From NCBI GenBank assembly GCA_008000375.1, contig SMOI01000490.1:1-20894 (forward strand): a stretch of DNA of 20,894 nt, read 5' to 3'. Positions 8,990-17,770 of the stretch are shown one piece after another (position 1 is the first letter of the stretch; the number at the start of each line of letters is the position of its first letter). Origin of the DNA: Poteriospumella lacustris (Eukaryota; Sar; Chrysophyceae; Chromulinales; Dinobryaceae). The notes beneath the pieces were generated by a model. The model ran no database searches, was not told where the DNA came from, and saw only the letters and a program-made list of their open reading frames with translations. A program made the translations under genes and the position numbers.

Positions 8990-9691
8990 TTGTCAGGAAA
9001 CACTAAGGAAGACTTAGAAGATTTTGGTTTGGATGAAGATTTGTTGCGTGGGGAGTCTTTGGAAGACTTGGATGACTTGATTGTTGCTAGAGTTTCGCAG
9101 TCTGATCATCGATTTGTTCCAACGATTTCCTCCAAAATCGTACGCATTGATTCGATCAATTTACGTTTTGAATCGAAAGAAGTACGGGATGAGCTGTATG
9201 AGAGTATTTTGTCGCATGGATTGATTCCAAAAGAGTATGAAGGTACTGGAAGAGCCTATTGTGGAGATACGATTATCCGTAATACGGGGGATTCTTGTTA
9301 TCTTCTTTGTTTTCATGGTGAAATGGTGAATGAAATTTTTTTCTTTTTGTGTTCAAAAGCGGACCGTGGGTTGATGAAAAAAGCGATTTGGACACGCCTG
9401 GATCTACGCTACGGGTTGGAAACAAATTATAAAAAAGAAGTGATTGAAAGGCTAGAAGAGTTTGTGGCAGCCAATCGTTCGAAGAAAGGGGTAAAGCATG
9501 AGTTTGACTGGATTCGTTCAGATCGAAGAGTAACGATCAATGGTCGAACAAAGGAATTGTTTGGAAGACTCTATAATTCGTTTGGTTGGAAAAAAGCAAA
9601 TCGTTTGAGGGAAGAAACAGTGTTTGAATTCGAGTTTAAAAAAAAACTGCAAGGGATTCAATCGTATTTTGAAGAAGATCTTTCGGAATAG
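8990..9691 (+). CDS. Replication-initiation-factor-like protein (Rep_trans type), plasmid-like
   Basis: A 233-residue protein if started at TTG 8990. The frame is open back to 8939 and has no ATG before residue 112, so the start is uncertain (TTG, ATA or ATT). An acidic N-terminus is followed by a pattern like the rolling-circle initiators of PF02486: KIVRIDSINLRFES near residue 50; TRLDLRYG (135-142), like the RxDLAxD strand; then GRTKELFGRLYNSFG (185-199), like the GSRxS-xxRLYDK block whose Tyr (here Tyr195) would be the nicking residue. RLREETVFEFEFKKK (205-219) is like the RxELxLK strand. Initiators of this family nick a plasmid origin. The gene ends in TAG with the next ATG directly adjoining. 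The family match was made by eye and is moderate. Confidence 0.5.
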   Translation: MSGNTKEDLEDFGLDEDLLRGESLEDLDDLIVARVSQSDHRFVPTISSKIVRIDSINLRFESKEVRDELYESILSHGLIPKEYEGTGRAYCGDTIIRNTGDSCYLLCFHGEMVNEIFFFLCSKADRGLMKKAIWTRLDLRYGLETNYKKEVIERLEEFVAANRSKKGVKHEFDWIRSDRRVTINGRTKELFGRLYNSFGWKKANRLREETVFEFEFKKKLQGIQSYFEEDLSE

Positions 9692-9928
9692 ATGATCCTG
9701 CGAAAGATTCGCCAGTTGGTTTTAAAAAAATTCTTTGACTTTTTTTCTCCGCTAGAAGAAACAGAAATTCTAAAGATTTTTGTTCCTTTGTTTGAAGAGA
9801 CGCAAAAATATTCGGTTCATCTGGAAAAAGAATTAGATTCAAAAAATCCATTTTTATTAGCGGCGGTAGATGTTCGAAATCTAAAAACGAATGAGATTCC
9901 TTTGTTTTCTTCGAATATCTTAGTCTAG
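9692..9928 (+). CDS. Hypothetical protein, second gene of the Rep-like cassette
   Basis: Seventy-eight codons from an ATG that directly abuts the TAG of the preceding ORF and stays in the same frame. The peptide opens MILRKIRQLVLKKFFDFFSP, then an acidic helical stretch, and ends FSSNILV. I recognise no domain. Two readings are open: a separate small protein made by termination-reinitiation at TAGATG, or a C-terminal part of the Rep-like protein cut off by one stop codon. Codon use matches its two neighbours and not the plastid core genes. Confidence 0.4.
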   Translation: MILRKIRQLVLKKFFDFFSPLEETEILKIFVPLFEETQKYSVHLEKELDSKNPFLLAAVDVRNLKTNEIPLFSSNILV

Positions 9929-9930
9929 AA

Positions 9931-10605
9931 ATGGATGAAGTGAAAAAAGATAAATTGTTTGCTTCGATTTGGTTGTTTTGGGAAGAATTTTTTGTTTCGG
10001 AAAAAAAAAAAGTGGAATCGATGAATGGCTTTGATGGCTTAGGGAAAGAGAGCTATTGGGAGCTTGAAATGAATCTATCCTCTTTTTGTAAACTAACAAG
10101 CATCAAACGAGACAAGCAAAGCGAGAAGAAAATCTTAGCCTTAGTGGACTATTTGTCGGGACTAAAAATAAAAAGCTTTCTGGAGGAAAAGGTGGAATAT
10201 TTTGTACTCTTTCCTCGTTTCACAGTGGATTTCAAAAAGCGCAAAGTAAAATTCTTATTTCATCCAATCGTTTTACGTTCAGACTTTTGGGAAACAACGA
10301 CTTCTGCCACATTTTTTCATGAGTATGTGGAGAATTTCTCGAGTTTTCGTGAGAAAGTGTACCGAAGCTATGCAATTTCGCCGTATTTATTGGTATTGTT
10401 TTCATTGTCAAAAGACCAAGAAAGCGTGACGAAAAAAGACATAGCCCTTCCAGCGAAATTAAAAGATGATAAGGTCTTACCCTACATTTTGGATGTAGTA
10501 AATAACCATTTGAAAGAGTTAAATATGTCGTTGGAATACAATTCATCAAAAAAATGTATTGAGAAAAAAGGGAAGGAAAAGGAAAAAAAAGAGAGTGATT
10601 TTTAA
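9931..10605 (+). CDS. Hypothetical protein, third gene of the cassette
   Basis: A 224-residue protein starting with ATG 2 nt after the previous TAG, in another frame, ending TAA. It is rich in charged residues and Phe, with a lysine-rich tail. The middle, LFPRFTVDFKKRKVKFLFHP followed by FREKVYRSYAISPYLLVLFS, loosely resembles the strand-then-helix pattern of the second winged-helix half of theta-type plasmid initiators (Rep_3, PF01051). That would be a second replication-type protein, but the likeness is weak and I offer it as a guess. Codon use (TTG, TCG, GTG) is shared with the two ORFs upstream, which supports one origin for all three. Confidence 0.5.
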   Translation: MDEVKKDKLFASIWLFWEEFFVSEKKKVESMNGFDGLGKESYWELEMNLSSFCKLTSIKRDKQSEKKILALVDYLSGLKIKSFLEEKVEYFVLFPRFTVDFKKRKVKFLFHPIVLRSDFWETTTSATFFHEYVENFSSFREKVYRSYAISPYLLVLFSLSKDQESVTKKDIALPAKLKDDKVLPYILDVVNNHLKELNMSLEYNSSKKCIEKKGKEKEKKESDF

Positions 10606-11478
10606 ATTCGCTCTACGGAGTGTTTTGAAAAAATTCAAGAGAAAAAAAGAGGGGTTTTTGTTCGCTTTTTTTAAAAAAAAAAACCACTTTTTTTGGCTTT
10701 TGTACATATATTATGCCTTTGTGTTTTTTTCAAAGAAAAATTTCGTTTTTTTGTGGGAAAGATTGTTGATGTTTTTTGAGAGTCTTTTTTTTGTGTTTTT
10801 AACGCCATTTTTTTTTTCTTGCCCTTTAAGCTTTTTTTTTTCTTAAAAAAACAAAGAATTTAATACTCGTTTTGAAAAAAAGTGCTTTGATTTTTGCCCT
10901 CTCTTCTCGACTTTTTTTTTTGGTAGAAGAACTATATCGTTGTTTGTTTTTCTATGCCCTGAAAAACGTGCAAAAAAGTAGCAAATATGGTATGTTCGCC
11001 TTTGGTTGAGTGTGTTTGTATGCATAAGAAATTTCTATATGATTTTTTGAGTTTTTTTGTCAAATTTGTTTGTATTTTTTTATTTGTTCAAAAAGGTGCG
11101 AAAAGAGTCTCGCAAGACTATGCATTGTGGTTTGTTTTTCTCCGTAGCAGTAGTCTAGAGATTGGTTTTCGCCTCTTTTTGATGGTTAATTGTGTGAGTA
11201 TAACGACATCTCTATGAGATTAGATAGGGCCTTTCGGTAATTGTCTGACCAATTAGTTGACCCTTAAGCTTTTTTGCTGTTTGATGATTTAGAATCTTAA
11301 CAGTTTTTGAAAATCTCTGTATTTTGGTAATGATTTCAGTATTTTTTTTTGGAGATGCAGCATTTTGTTAGTAGTTTGAAAGTGGTAAGCGTTTTGGAAA
11401 AGTAGAGATTTTTTGAAAAAGGATTAAAAGAGCTTTTTTTTTAAGAAATGGATTGAAATTTATTTATTATTAATTAGT
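10606..11478. other. Gene-poor T-rich stretch downstream of the cassette
   Basis: The plus strand is strikingly rich in T and G, with many runs of 7-10 T, unlike the A/T-balanced spacers elsewhere. Short open frames occur on both strands (for example 10559-10846 and 10987-11217, plus), but they translate to Phe-rich low-complexity sequence without ATG starts or motifs, so I do not call genes. A hairpin TAATTG/CAATTA lies near 11238-11255 inside the imperfect GGG...CCC pair. The stretch could be decayed cassette sequence. Confidence 0.5.
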
Positions 11479-11554
11479 TGGGTCGGTGACGAGAATCGAA
11501 CTCGCGAATCGTAGATCCACAAACTACTACCTTAACCTCTTGGTTACACCGACC
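11479..11554 (-). tRNA. trnH: tRNA-His(GUG)
   Basis: On the minus strand the 5' end GGTCGGTG pairs with CACCGACC at the 3' end over 8 bp. This includes the extra G-1:C73 pair that marks tRNA-His. The anticodon loop TTGTGGA gives GTG. The D arm (AAGAGGTTAAGG) and T arm (GAGTTCGATTCTC) are normal. The anticodon stem has one mismatched T-T pair next to the loop. The 3' end faces the T-rich block. Confidence 0.95.
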
Positions 11555-11700
11555 TGTGAGAAAAATTTTTTCTTATTTCCATTATATTTATCATTCTATG
11601 TTGAAAGCTTCCATTAGTCAATTATCTAAGTTTATCAAAAAAAAAAATTATGATACCTAAATGTAACTAAATTAATAATAATGCTATGGAGACTTTAAAT

Positions 11701-12166
11701 ATGTCAGATGAAAGTTTTTATATACCAGGTTTTAATTTGTCTTTCGGTCAAAAAATGTCCTGGAGTGAAGAATAGATTTTACAAATTTTAATTAAAAAAC
11801 CTGAATATGATCCTAAAATTATCAAACCTTTGGTTCTGTATATGATTAGTCTCTTAGGCTTTGCACTAAAGGACCAAGCTAAATATAGACAGGTTAAAGC
11901 TTCTGAGTTTTTTGAAAGACCTACCAAAGGTGCTGAAAATATTAGCTCAACTCCAAATGACGACTTTTCTAAAATTTTTAACTATTCTCAAAATAATCCA
12001 GCTAAACTAGCGGAAGAAGAAAAAAGTCTGGCTACTGAAAATAAACTGGCTAAGTTTTCTGAAGAAAATTCGGCTTTTTATAGCATCGTGAAAAGTGCTT
12101 AATAAATCTACTCAAGAGGATAAAGACAAGTATGATGAGCTTTAACAAGCTAGAAAATCCTCAAGA
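11701..12166 (+). pseudogene. Broken unknown gene with several lesions
   Basis: ATG at 11701 with GGAG 9 nt upstream opens MSDESFYIPGFNLSFGQKMS plus four residues, then a TAG at 11773-11775. The same frame continues without gap into ILQILIKKPEYDPKIIK... through 12099, ending TAA 12100-12102. One frame over, the sequence carries on sensibly as LNKSTQEDKDKYDEL, then meets TAA at 12143 and TGA at 12167. The TAG and the TAA (before CAA) are each one transition from Gln codons. Composition is that of a soluble, Glu/Lys-rich helical protein. I do not recognise the family. A functional gene would need both stop readthrough and a frameshift, so decay is the simpler reading. The downstream part alone (from 11830) could be read as a 90-codon gene. 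Confidence 0.5.
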
Positions 12167-12243
12167 TGAAAGAAAAAAGCTTTTTTTTTATTAAAAGGTA
12201 ATAGTTTTTATCAGAATACATGTTAAATTCGATCAGCTTTAAA

Positions 12244-12280
12244 AAAGAAAGGATAGAAGGTTTTTCCTTCTACTTTCTTT
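12244..12280 (+). terminator. Stem-loop after the broken gene
   Basis: TAGAAGG at 12254-12260 pairs with CCTTCTA at 12266-12272 across a 5-nt T loop, and the flanking GAAAG/CTTTC arms extend the stem with a small bulge. It lies about 80 nt downstream of the last readable part of the broken gene. Confidence 0.5.
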
Positions 12281-12306
12281 TGCTACTTTTTCTAACTAAG
12301 TCATAA

Positions 12307-12453
12307 TTTCTTATAAAAAGGGTAGTTGCTCAAAAAAAAGAATTGAATGAACACGAAGCATTGCTTTTGATTGAAAAAAGAGTTGACCACTTTCTTTTAT
12401 TTCTCGAATCTGAAAGAAGCCTAGTGAATTATTGCCATTTTAAAAACTATTAA
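12307..12453 (+). pseudogene. Possible gene fragment of unknown origin
   Basis: Forty-eight open codons between TAA 12304-12306 and TAA 12451-12453, with no ATG. The peptide includes KKELNEHEALLLIEKRVDHF then LLFLESERSLVNYCHFKNY, which has the balanced composition of real protein and not of AT-rich noise. I cannot name a parent. It could be another 3' scrap like the atpA piece, or chance. Confidence 0.2.
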
Positions 12454-12709
12454 AATCCCCTTTTTTATCTTTCGAGTTAATGAAGCTTGTTTCCTCGTTT
12501 CTTTTTTTTTGCTAAAATCAAAAGAAATGTCCCAGCCTAAACAACTAATTATCTAGAAAACATATAGGAAATCTTTTCAAAAAACAGTCTTCAATATCAC
12601 TTCCCGGTAGTAGCTTTTTCTATTTTTCTTTCTCTTTCTGTACAAGGATCAGAGAAAGAACTTAGGTAAAATTCAAACAGTCTTTTAACTATCAGTTTGA
12701 AAATATATA

Positions 12710-13402
12710 ATGGGAAGATATACTGGTCCAAAATTAAAAATAATCCGTAGATTAGGTGTTTTACCTGGATTCACAAGAAAAGAGATGAAAAATCGACTTT
12801 TATCGCCAGGGCAGCATGGAAAAAGAAAATTATCTCTAGTAAAACAAAAACGTTTTTCTTTATCCGATGATTATAAATATCGTTTAATTGAAAAGCAAAA
12901 AGTACGATACAATTATGGAATACGTCATAACCAATTAACTAGATATTATCAGTTATCGAAAACATTTAAGGGAATTACTGGGTATATCTTGCTCAATTTT
13001 TTAGAATCAAGATTAGATTGTTTATTATATCGAATAGGTTTTGCAAAAACCATTCCTTCGGCAAGACAGTATATAAATCATTGCCATGTGTTAGTAAATA
13101 AGAAAAAAGTAACCATTCCAAGTTTTTTTTGTGAGAAAAAAGATACTATTTCTTTAAAAAAAAACTCAAGAATTAGAAAACTTGTGAAGCAAACCTATAC
13201 CTTTTTTTCCGAAAAGCGATCGGGAATTAAAAAACGAATGAAAAAAGTTAATTATACAAAAATGCGTCCAGGCGTTTTATTACCTGATTATTTAAAAGTA
13301 AATAAAAAGCTATTAGTTGCTAAAATCATCGGAAAAATCAAGCGAAAAGATATCTCTTTAAAAATTAATGAACAAAAAATTGTTGAGTACTACTCTCGCT
13401 AA
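12710..13402 (+). CDS. rps4: 30S ribosomal protein S4
   Basis: Encodes S4, a primary 16S-binding protein of the small-subunit body. The 230-residue protein opens MGRYTGPKLKIIRRLGVLPG and has LSPGQHGKRK and the tract EKQKVRYNYGIRHNQLTRYY. The S4 RNA-binding domain then begins at LESRLDCLLYRIGFAKTIPS (about residues 101-120) and runs through ARQYINHCHVLVNKKKVTIP. It is longer than the usual ~200-208 because of a lysine-rich stretch near residues 150-185, which is common in chromist plastids. It stands alone between the debris region and rbcL. Confidence 0.96.
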   Translation: MGRYTGPKLKIIRRLGVLPGFTRKEMKNRLLSPGQHGKRKLSLVKQKRFSLSDDYKYRLIEKQKVRYNYGIRHNQLTRYYQLSKTFKGITGYILLNFLESRLDCLLYRIGFAKTIPSARQYINHCHVLVNKKKVTIPSFFCEKKDTISLKKNSRIRKLVKQTYTFFSEKRSGIKKRMKKVNYTKMRPGVLLPDYLKVNKKLLVAKIIGKIKRKDISLKINEQKIVEYYSR

Positions 13403-13429
13403 AAATTGTTTTTAAAAGGGAATTTAGAA

Positions 13430-13452
13430 AGGTAATCCAAAGAGGATTTCCT
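13430..13452 (+). terminator. Stem-loop downstream of rps4
   Basis: AGGTAATCC (13430-13438) pairs with GGATTTCCT (13444-13452) with one mismatch across a 5-nt loop, 28 nt after the rps4 stop. There is no strong T run, so it may act in mRNA 3' processing. Confidence 0.5.
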
Positions 13453-13549
13453 AGAAATTAGAAGTTCTTCGAAATGCATTTTTGAGACAAATGGATTTAT
13501 AAAATCTAGTTATTCTATATATTTTTTTGAACTGTTTAAAACTTAATAG

Positions 13550-15061
<1,512 letters not shown>

Positions 15062-15142
15062 TCTACCCTTTAGAATGAGGTAGCTGAAAAAGGAAATAGT
15101 CCTTTAAAAAGGCTCCTAGTTGAGAAAAAATCAGTTTATCAG

Positions 15143-15174
15143 ACCTTTTTATTTCTTTTAAAAAGAAATAAGGT
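15143..15174 (+). repeat. Stem-loop in the rbcL-rbcS spacer
   Basis: ACCTT...ATTTCTTTT (15143-15159) pairs with AAAAGAAATAAGGT (15161-15174) with a short T bulge. It could be a processing or stabilising element between the two cistrons; it lies 30 nt before the rbcS ATG. Confidence 0.5.
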
Positions 15175-15204
15175 ATTTTTCAAGATGAAAAAAAAAATCA
15201 AGAT

Positions 15205-15633
15205 ATGGGTACTAGAATAACTCAAGGAAACTTTGCTTTACTTCCAGATTTAACGGATGAACAAATTAAAAAACAAATTGAATATGGTATTAAACAAGGC
15301 TATGCGGTTTCCATTGAATATACCGATGATCCGCATCCTCGTAATTGCTATTGGGAAATGTGGGGACTTCCTTTATTTAACGTACCAAGTGCTGCAGCCA
15401 TTTTTAGTGAATATAAAGAAGCAAAAAAAGCTCATCCGAACTCTTATATAAAAATTAACGGATTTTCAAATGTTCGTGGAGTTGAAAGTACTTCTATGTC
15501 CTTTATTGTCCATCGACCAAAATTTGAACCTGGATTCTTTTTATCACGTCAAGAAATTCATGGTCGTAATCAGCATTATAGTATTCAAAGTTATGCTGTA
15601 AATGGAAATCCAGAAGGATTACGCTATAATTAG
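15205..15633 (+). CDS. rbcS: Rubisco small subunit, plastid-encoded red type
   Basis: Encodes the small subunit that caps the L8 core of Rubisco. The 142-residue protein has LPDLTDEQIKKQIEYGIKQG, YTDDPHPRNCYWEMWGLPLF (about residues 39-58), then SYIKINGFSNVRGVESTSMS and the red-type C-terminal beta-hairpin extension EPGFFLSRQEIHGRNQHYS through SYAVN. The extension that fills the central channel separates it from green-type rbcS. It ends in TAG, the only TAG among the core genes here. A 15-bp terminator follows. Confidence 0.97.
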   Translation: MGTRITQGNFALLPDLTDEQIKKQIEYGIKQGYAVSIEYTDDPHPRNCYWEMWGLPLFNVPSAAAIFSEYKEAKKAHPNSYIKINGFSNVRGVESTSMSFIVHRPKFEPGFFLSRQEIHGRNQHYSIQSYAVNGNPEGLRYN

Positions 15634-15749
15634 GATTCTCTTCGAGGCAAGTTTTTTTTTTTTAAATTACAAGGGGATTTTTTCAAAACAGGATTACCAT
15701 CTTTTTTTTAGAAGAAACTCACTACTCCTTTTCTGATTTTTAATTAGTA

Positions 15750-15785
15750 TATTCCTTTTTTTAATTTTGATTAAAAAAAGGAATA
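15750..15785 (+). terminator. Terminator of the rbcL-rbcS unit
   Basis: TATTCCTTTTTTTAA (15750-15764) pairs perfectly with TTAAAAAAAGGAATA (15771-15785) over 15 bp with a 6-nt loop. It lies 116 nt after rbcS and before ilvB. Confidence 0.75.
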
Positions 15786-15874
15786 CAACTTTGAAAAGGA
15801 TGCTTTTTTAGGCTTTATTTCTTAAATGGATCTCATTCGTCACTACTTTCTTAAAAAAAAACTACTCTAAAACC

Positions 15875-17605
15875 ATGAATACTTTAGAAAAAAAAAATGG
15901 TTCATATATATTGATCGATTGCTTACTACAAAATGGAACGGAGCATATCTTTGGCTACCCAGGAGGTGCTATCTTGCCAATTTATGACGAATTATATTAT
16001 TGGGAAAAACTAAAATTAGTCAAGCATATTTTAGTACGCCATGAACAATGCGCAGCTCATGCTGCAGATGCTTATTCAAGATCAAGTAAAAAGGTAGGTG
16101 TTTGTTTTGCTACGTCAGGGCCTGGTGCTACAAATTTAGTTACTGGGATTGCAACGGCAAAAATGGATTCCATTCCTCTGATTATTATTACTGGGCAAGT
16201 TACTAGAAATTTTTTAGGAACTGACGCCTTTCAAGAAACTGATATTTTTGGAATTACTCTGCCAATTGTAAAGCACTCATATGTGATCCGAGATCTTAAC
16301 CTTTTGCCAGATATTATTTCCGAAGCCTTTTTTTTAGCTAAAAATGGAAGACCAGGTCCTGTTTTAATTGATATTCCAAAAGATGTTGGCTTAGAAGAAA
16401 TTTCGTATTCAAGCTATACAAGCAAAAAAAAATCCATTAATAAAAATTGGGCAAAAACGGATTATTTAGTCAAATCTTCAAAATTTCAAAAATTTTTAAA
16501 TTTTTTATCAGAATCTTACCAACCATTATTATATATTGGTGGAGGGGTTATTCGTTCGTATTCCATTAATTTATTGGGCAATTTTGCTAAAATATTTCAA
16601 CTTCCCTTAACTTCTACACTTATGGGAAAAGGCTCCTATAACGAATTAGATCACCTAAGTTTGGGAATGCTAGGAATGCATGGTACGGCATCTGCAAATT
16701 TTGCAATCAGTGAATGTGATTTATTAATTGCCATTGGGACTAGATTTGATGATAGAGTGACAGGAAAGTTAGAAGAATTTGCAGTAGAAGCAGAAGTAGT
16801 TCATGTGGATATAGATCCTGCTGAAATTTCTAAAAATAGATGTCCACAGTTAAGTTTTTTGGCAGATAGTAAAAAATTTTTTTATGAGTATACGAAATTT
16901 TTAAGAAAGTCTTTGTTAGTGGAAAATTCTCAAACAAAAAATTGGTTAAAAAGAATTTCAAAATGGAAAAAATCTTATCAGCCCCAAACAATTTCAACAG
17001 AGTCTACAAAAATAAGTGCGCAAAAACTATTACTTTTTTTAGCAAAAACTCAAAGGGATGCTGTTTTTACGACAGACGTTGGTCAACACCAAATGTGGAG
17101 TGCTCAACTTCTAAACTCTCGGCCAAATCAATGGGTTTCAAGTTCAGGATTAGGAACGATGGGTTTTGGAGTTCCTGCTGCTATTGGATCGAAAATTATC
17201 AATCCCTCAAAACAGATTATTTGTATTACTGGCGATTCAAGTATTCAGATGAATATTCAAGAACTAGCTACTATTTATCAATATAAATTGGAACTTTTTA
17301 TTTTTATTCTTAATAACAATTGGCAGGGTATGGTTAGACAGTGGCAGGAGTCTTTTTATTCCAATCGATATTCTAACTCTTATATGCAGCTTGGAAATCC
17401 ATCATTTTCAGAAGTAGCTAAAGCCTATGGAGTTTATGCAAAAAAAATTCAACAATTAACTGAATTAAATTATTTTTTAAAAGAAAAAAAGAGAGGTATC
17501 AGTACTTTATTAGATATTAACGTAGTCGATAGTGAAAATTGTTATCCAATGGTAGCTCCAGGAAGAAGTAATTCACAAATGCTTGGTCTTGAAAAAGTTG
17601 CATAA
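15875..17605 (+). CDS. ilvB: Acetolactate synthase large (catalytic) subunit
   Basis: Encodes the ThDP-dependent enzyme that condenses two pyruvates, or pyruvate with 2-oxobutyrate, in the first common step of Val, Leu and Ile synthesis in the stroma. The 576-residue protein has all three domains. The N-terminal PYR domain has FGYPGGAILPIYDEL and the catalytic Glu57 in RHEQCAAHAADAYSR. The central FAD domain has TRFDDRVTGKLEEFA. The C-terminal PP domain has GDSS (from residue 453) followed by MNIQELATIYQY and NNNWQGMVRQWQESFY. The third residue of the ThDP motif is Ser where many bacterial enzymes have Gly; small-residue variants occur in the family. The regulatory subunit ilvH is not in the window. 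Plastid ilvB is typical of red algae and only some secondary red plastids. Confidence 0.96.
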   Translation: MNTLEKKNGSYILIDCLLQNGTEHIFGYPGGAILPIYDELYYWEKLKLVKHILVRHEQCAAHAADAYSRSSKKVGVCFATSGPGATNLVTGIATAKMDSIPLIIITGQVTRNFLGTDAFQETDIFGITLPIVKHSYVIRDLNLLPDIISEAFFLAKNGRPGPVLIDIPKDVGLEEISYSSYTSKKKSINKNWAKTDYLVKSSKFQKFLNFLSESYQPLLYIGGGVIRSYSINLLGNFAKIFQLPLTSTLMGKGSYNELDHLSLGMLGMHGTASANFAISECDLLIAIGTRFDDRVTGKLEEFAVEAEVVHVDIDPAEISKNRCPQLSFLADSKKFFYEYTKFLRKSLLVENSQTKNWLKRISKWKKSYQPQTISTESTKISAQKLLLFLAKTQRDAVFTTDVGQHQMWSAQLLNSRPNQWVSSSGLGTMGFGVPAAIGSKIINPSKQIICITGDSSIQMNIQELATIYQYKLELFIFILNNNWQGMVRQWQESFYSNRYSNSYMQLGNPSFSEVAKAYGVYAKKIQQLTELNYFLKEKKRGISTLLDINVVDSENCYPMVAPGRSNSQMLGLEKVA

Positions 17606-17708
17606 AAAGAAGACAAATCAAAAAAAAAATATTAATATCAATTCTTTTTTCATGAATTTAATGCCTATTTTTTTTTATGTAAATAATTTTTAATTTCTTT
17701 AGAATATC

Positions 17709-17738
17709 TTTTTTCTAACAATTTATTGTTAGAAAAAA
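17709..17738. terminator. Bidirectional terminator between ilvB and psbC
   Basis: TTTTTTCTAACA (17709-17720) and TGTTAGAAAAAA (17727-17738) form a perfect 12-bp stem with a 6-nt loop. It gives a U run on either strand. It lies between the convergent ends of ilvB (+) and psbC (-) and can serve both. Confidence 0.75.
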
Positions 17739-17770
17739 GTTTATCCTCAAAACAACTTAAATGTACTTTT

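Larger units (their letters stand above)
8939..10605 (+). mobile_element. Putative plasmid-derived cassette inserted between trnY and trnH
   Basis: Three head-to-tail ORFs with almost no spacing lie in a stretch whose base use differs from the surrounding genes. Leu is often TTG, Ser often TCG, Val GTG and Gly GGG, while neighbours favour TTA, TCT/TCA and A/T-ending codons. The first ORF resembles a rolling-circle replication initiator. The block sits between two tRNA genes whose 3' ends both point into it. I see no terminal inverted repeat, target duplication or integrase, so the boundaries are only the open-frame limits and integration is inferred. Confidence 0.4.
12167..12709. other. Spacer before rps4
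   Basis: Contains a terminator-like hairpin at 12244-12280 and a 48-codon open frame without ATG at 12307-12453 (both listed). From 12454 to 12709 I see no gene, tRNA or clear promoter, only AT-rich sequence with CT-rich runs. Confidence 0.5.

Noticed and set aside
10559-10846. Hydrophobic 95-codon ORF on the plus strand
   Set aside because: It starts at TTG inside the previous ORF, is made almost entirely of Phe/Lys from T and A runs, and shows no motif.
10987-11217. 76-codon plus-strand ORF in the T-rich block
   Set aside because: No Shine-Dalgarno, low-complexity Phe/Val/Leu content and no recognisable family.
11220-11380. About 52 open codons on the minus strand, with KKLKGQLIGQTITERPYLIS
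   Set aside because: I considered a diverged rpoC2 fragment, but there is no ATG, the likeness is only to a few residues and an open frame of this length is expected by chance.
9689-11775. TAG reassigned to an amino acid (in-frame TAGs at 9689 and 11773)
   Set aside because: rbcS ends properly at TAG (15631-15633), no core gene contains an internal TAG, and the two cases sit in cassette or decayed sequence. Ordinary stops explain them.
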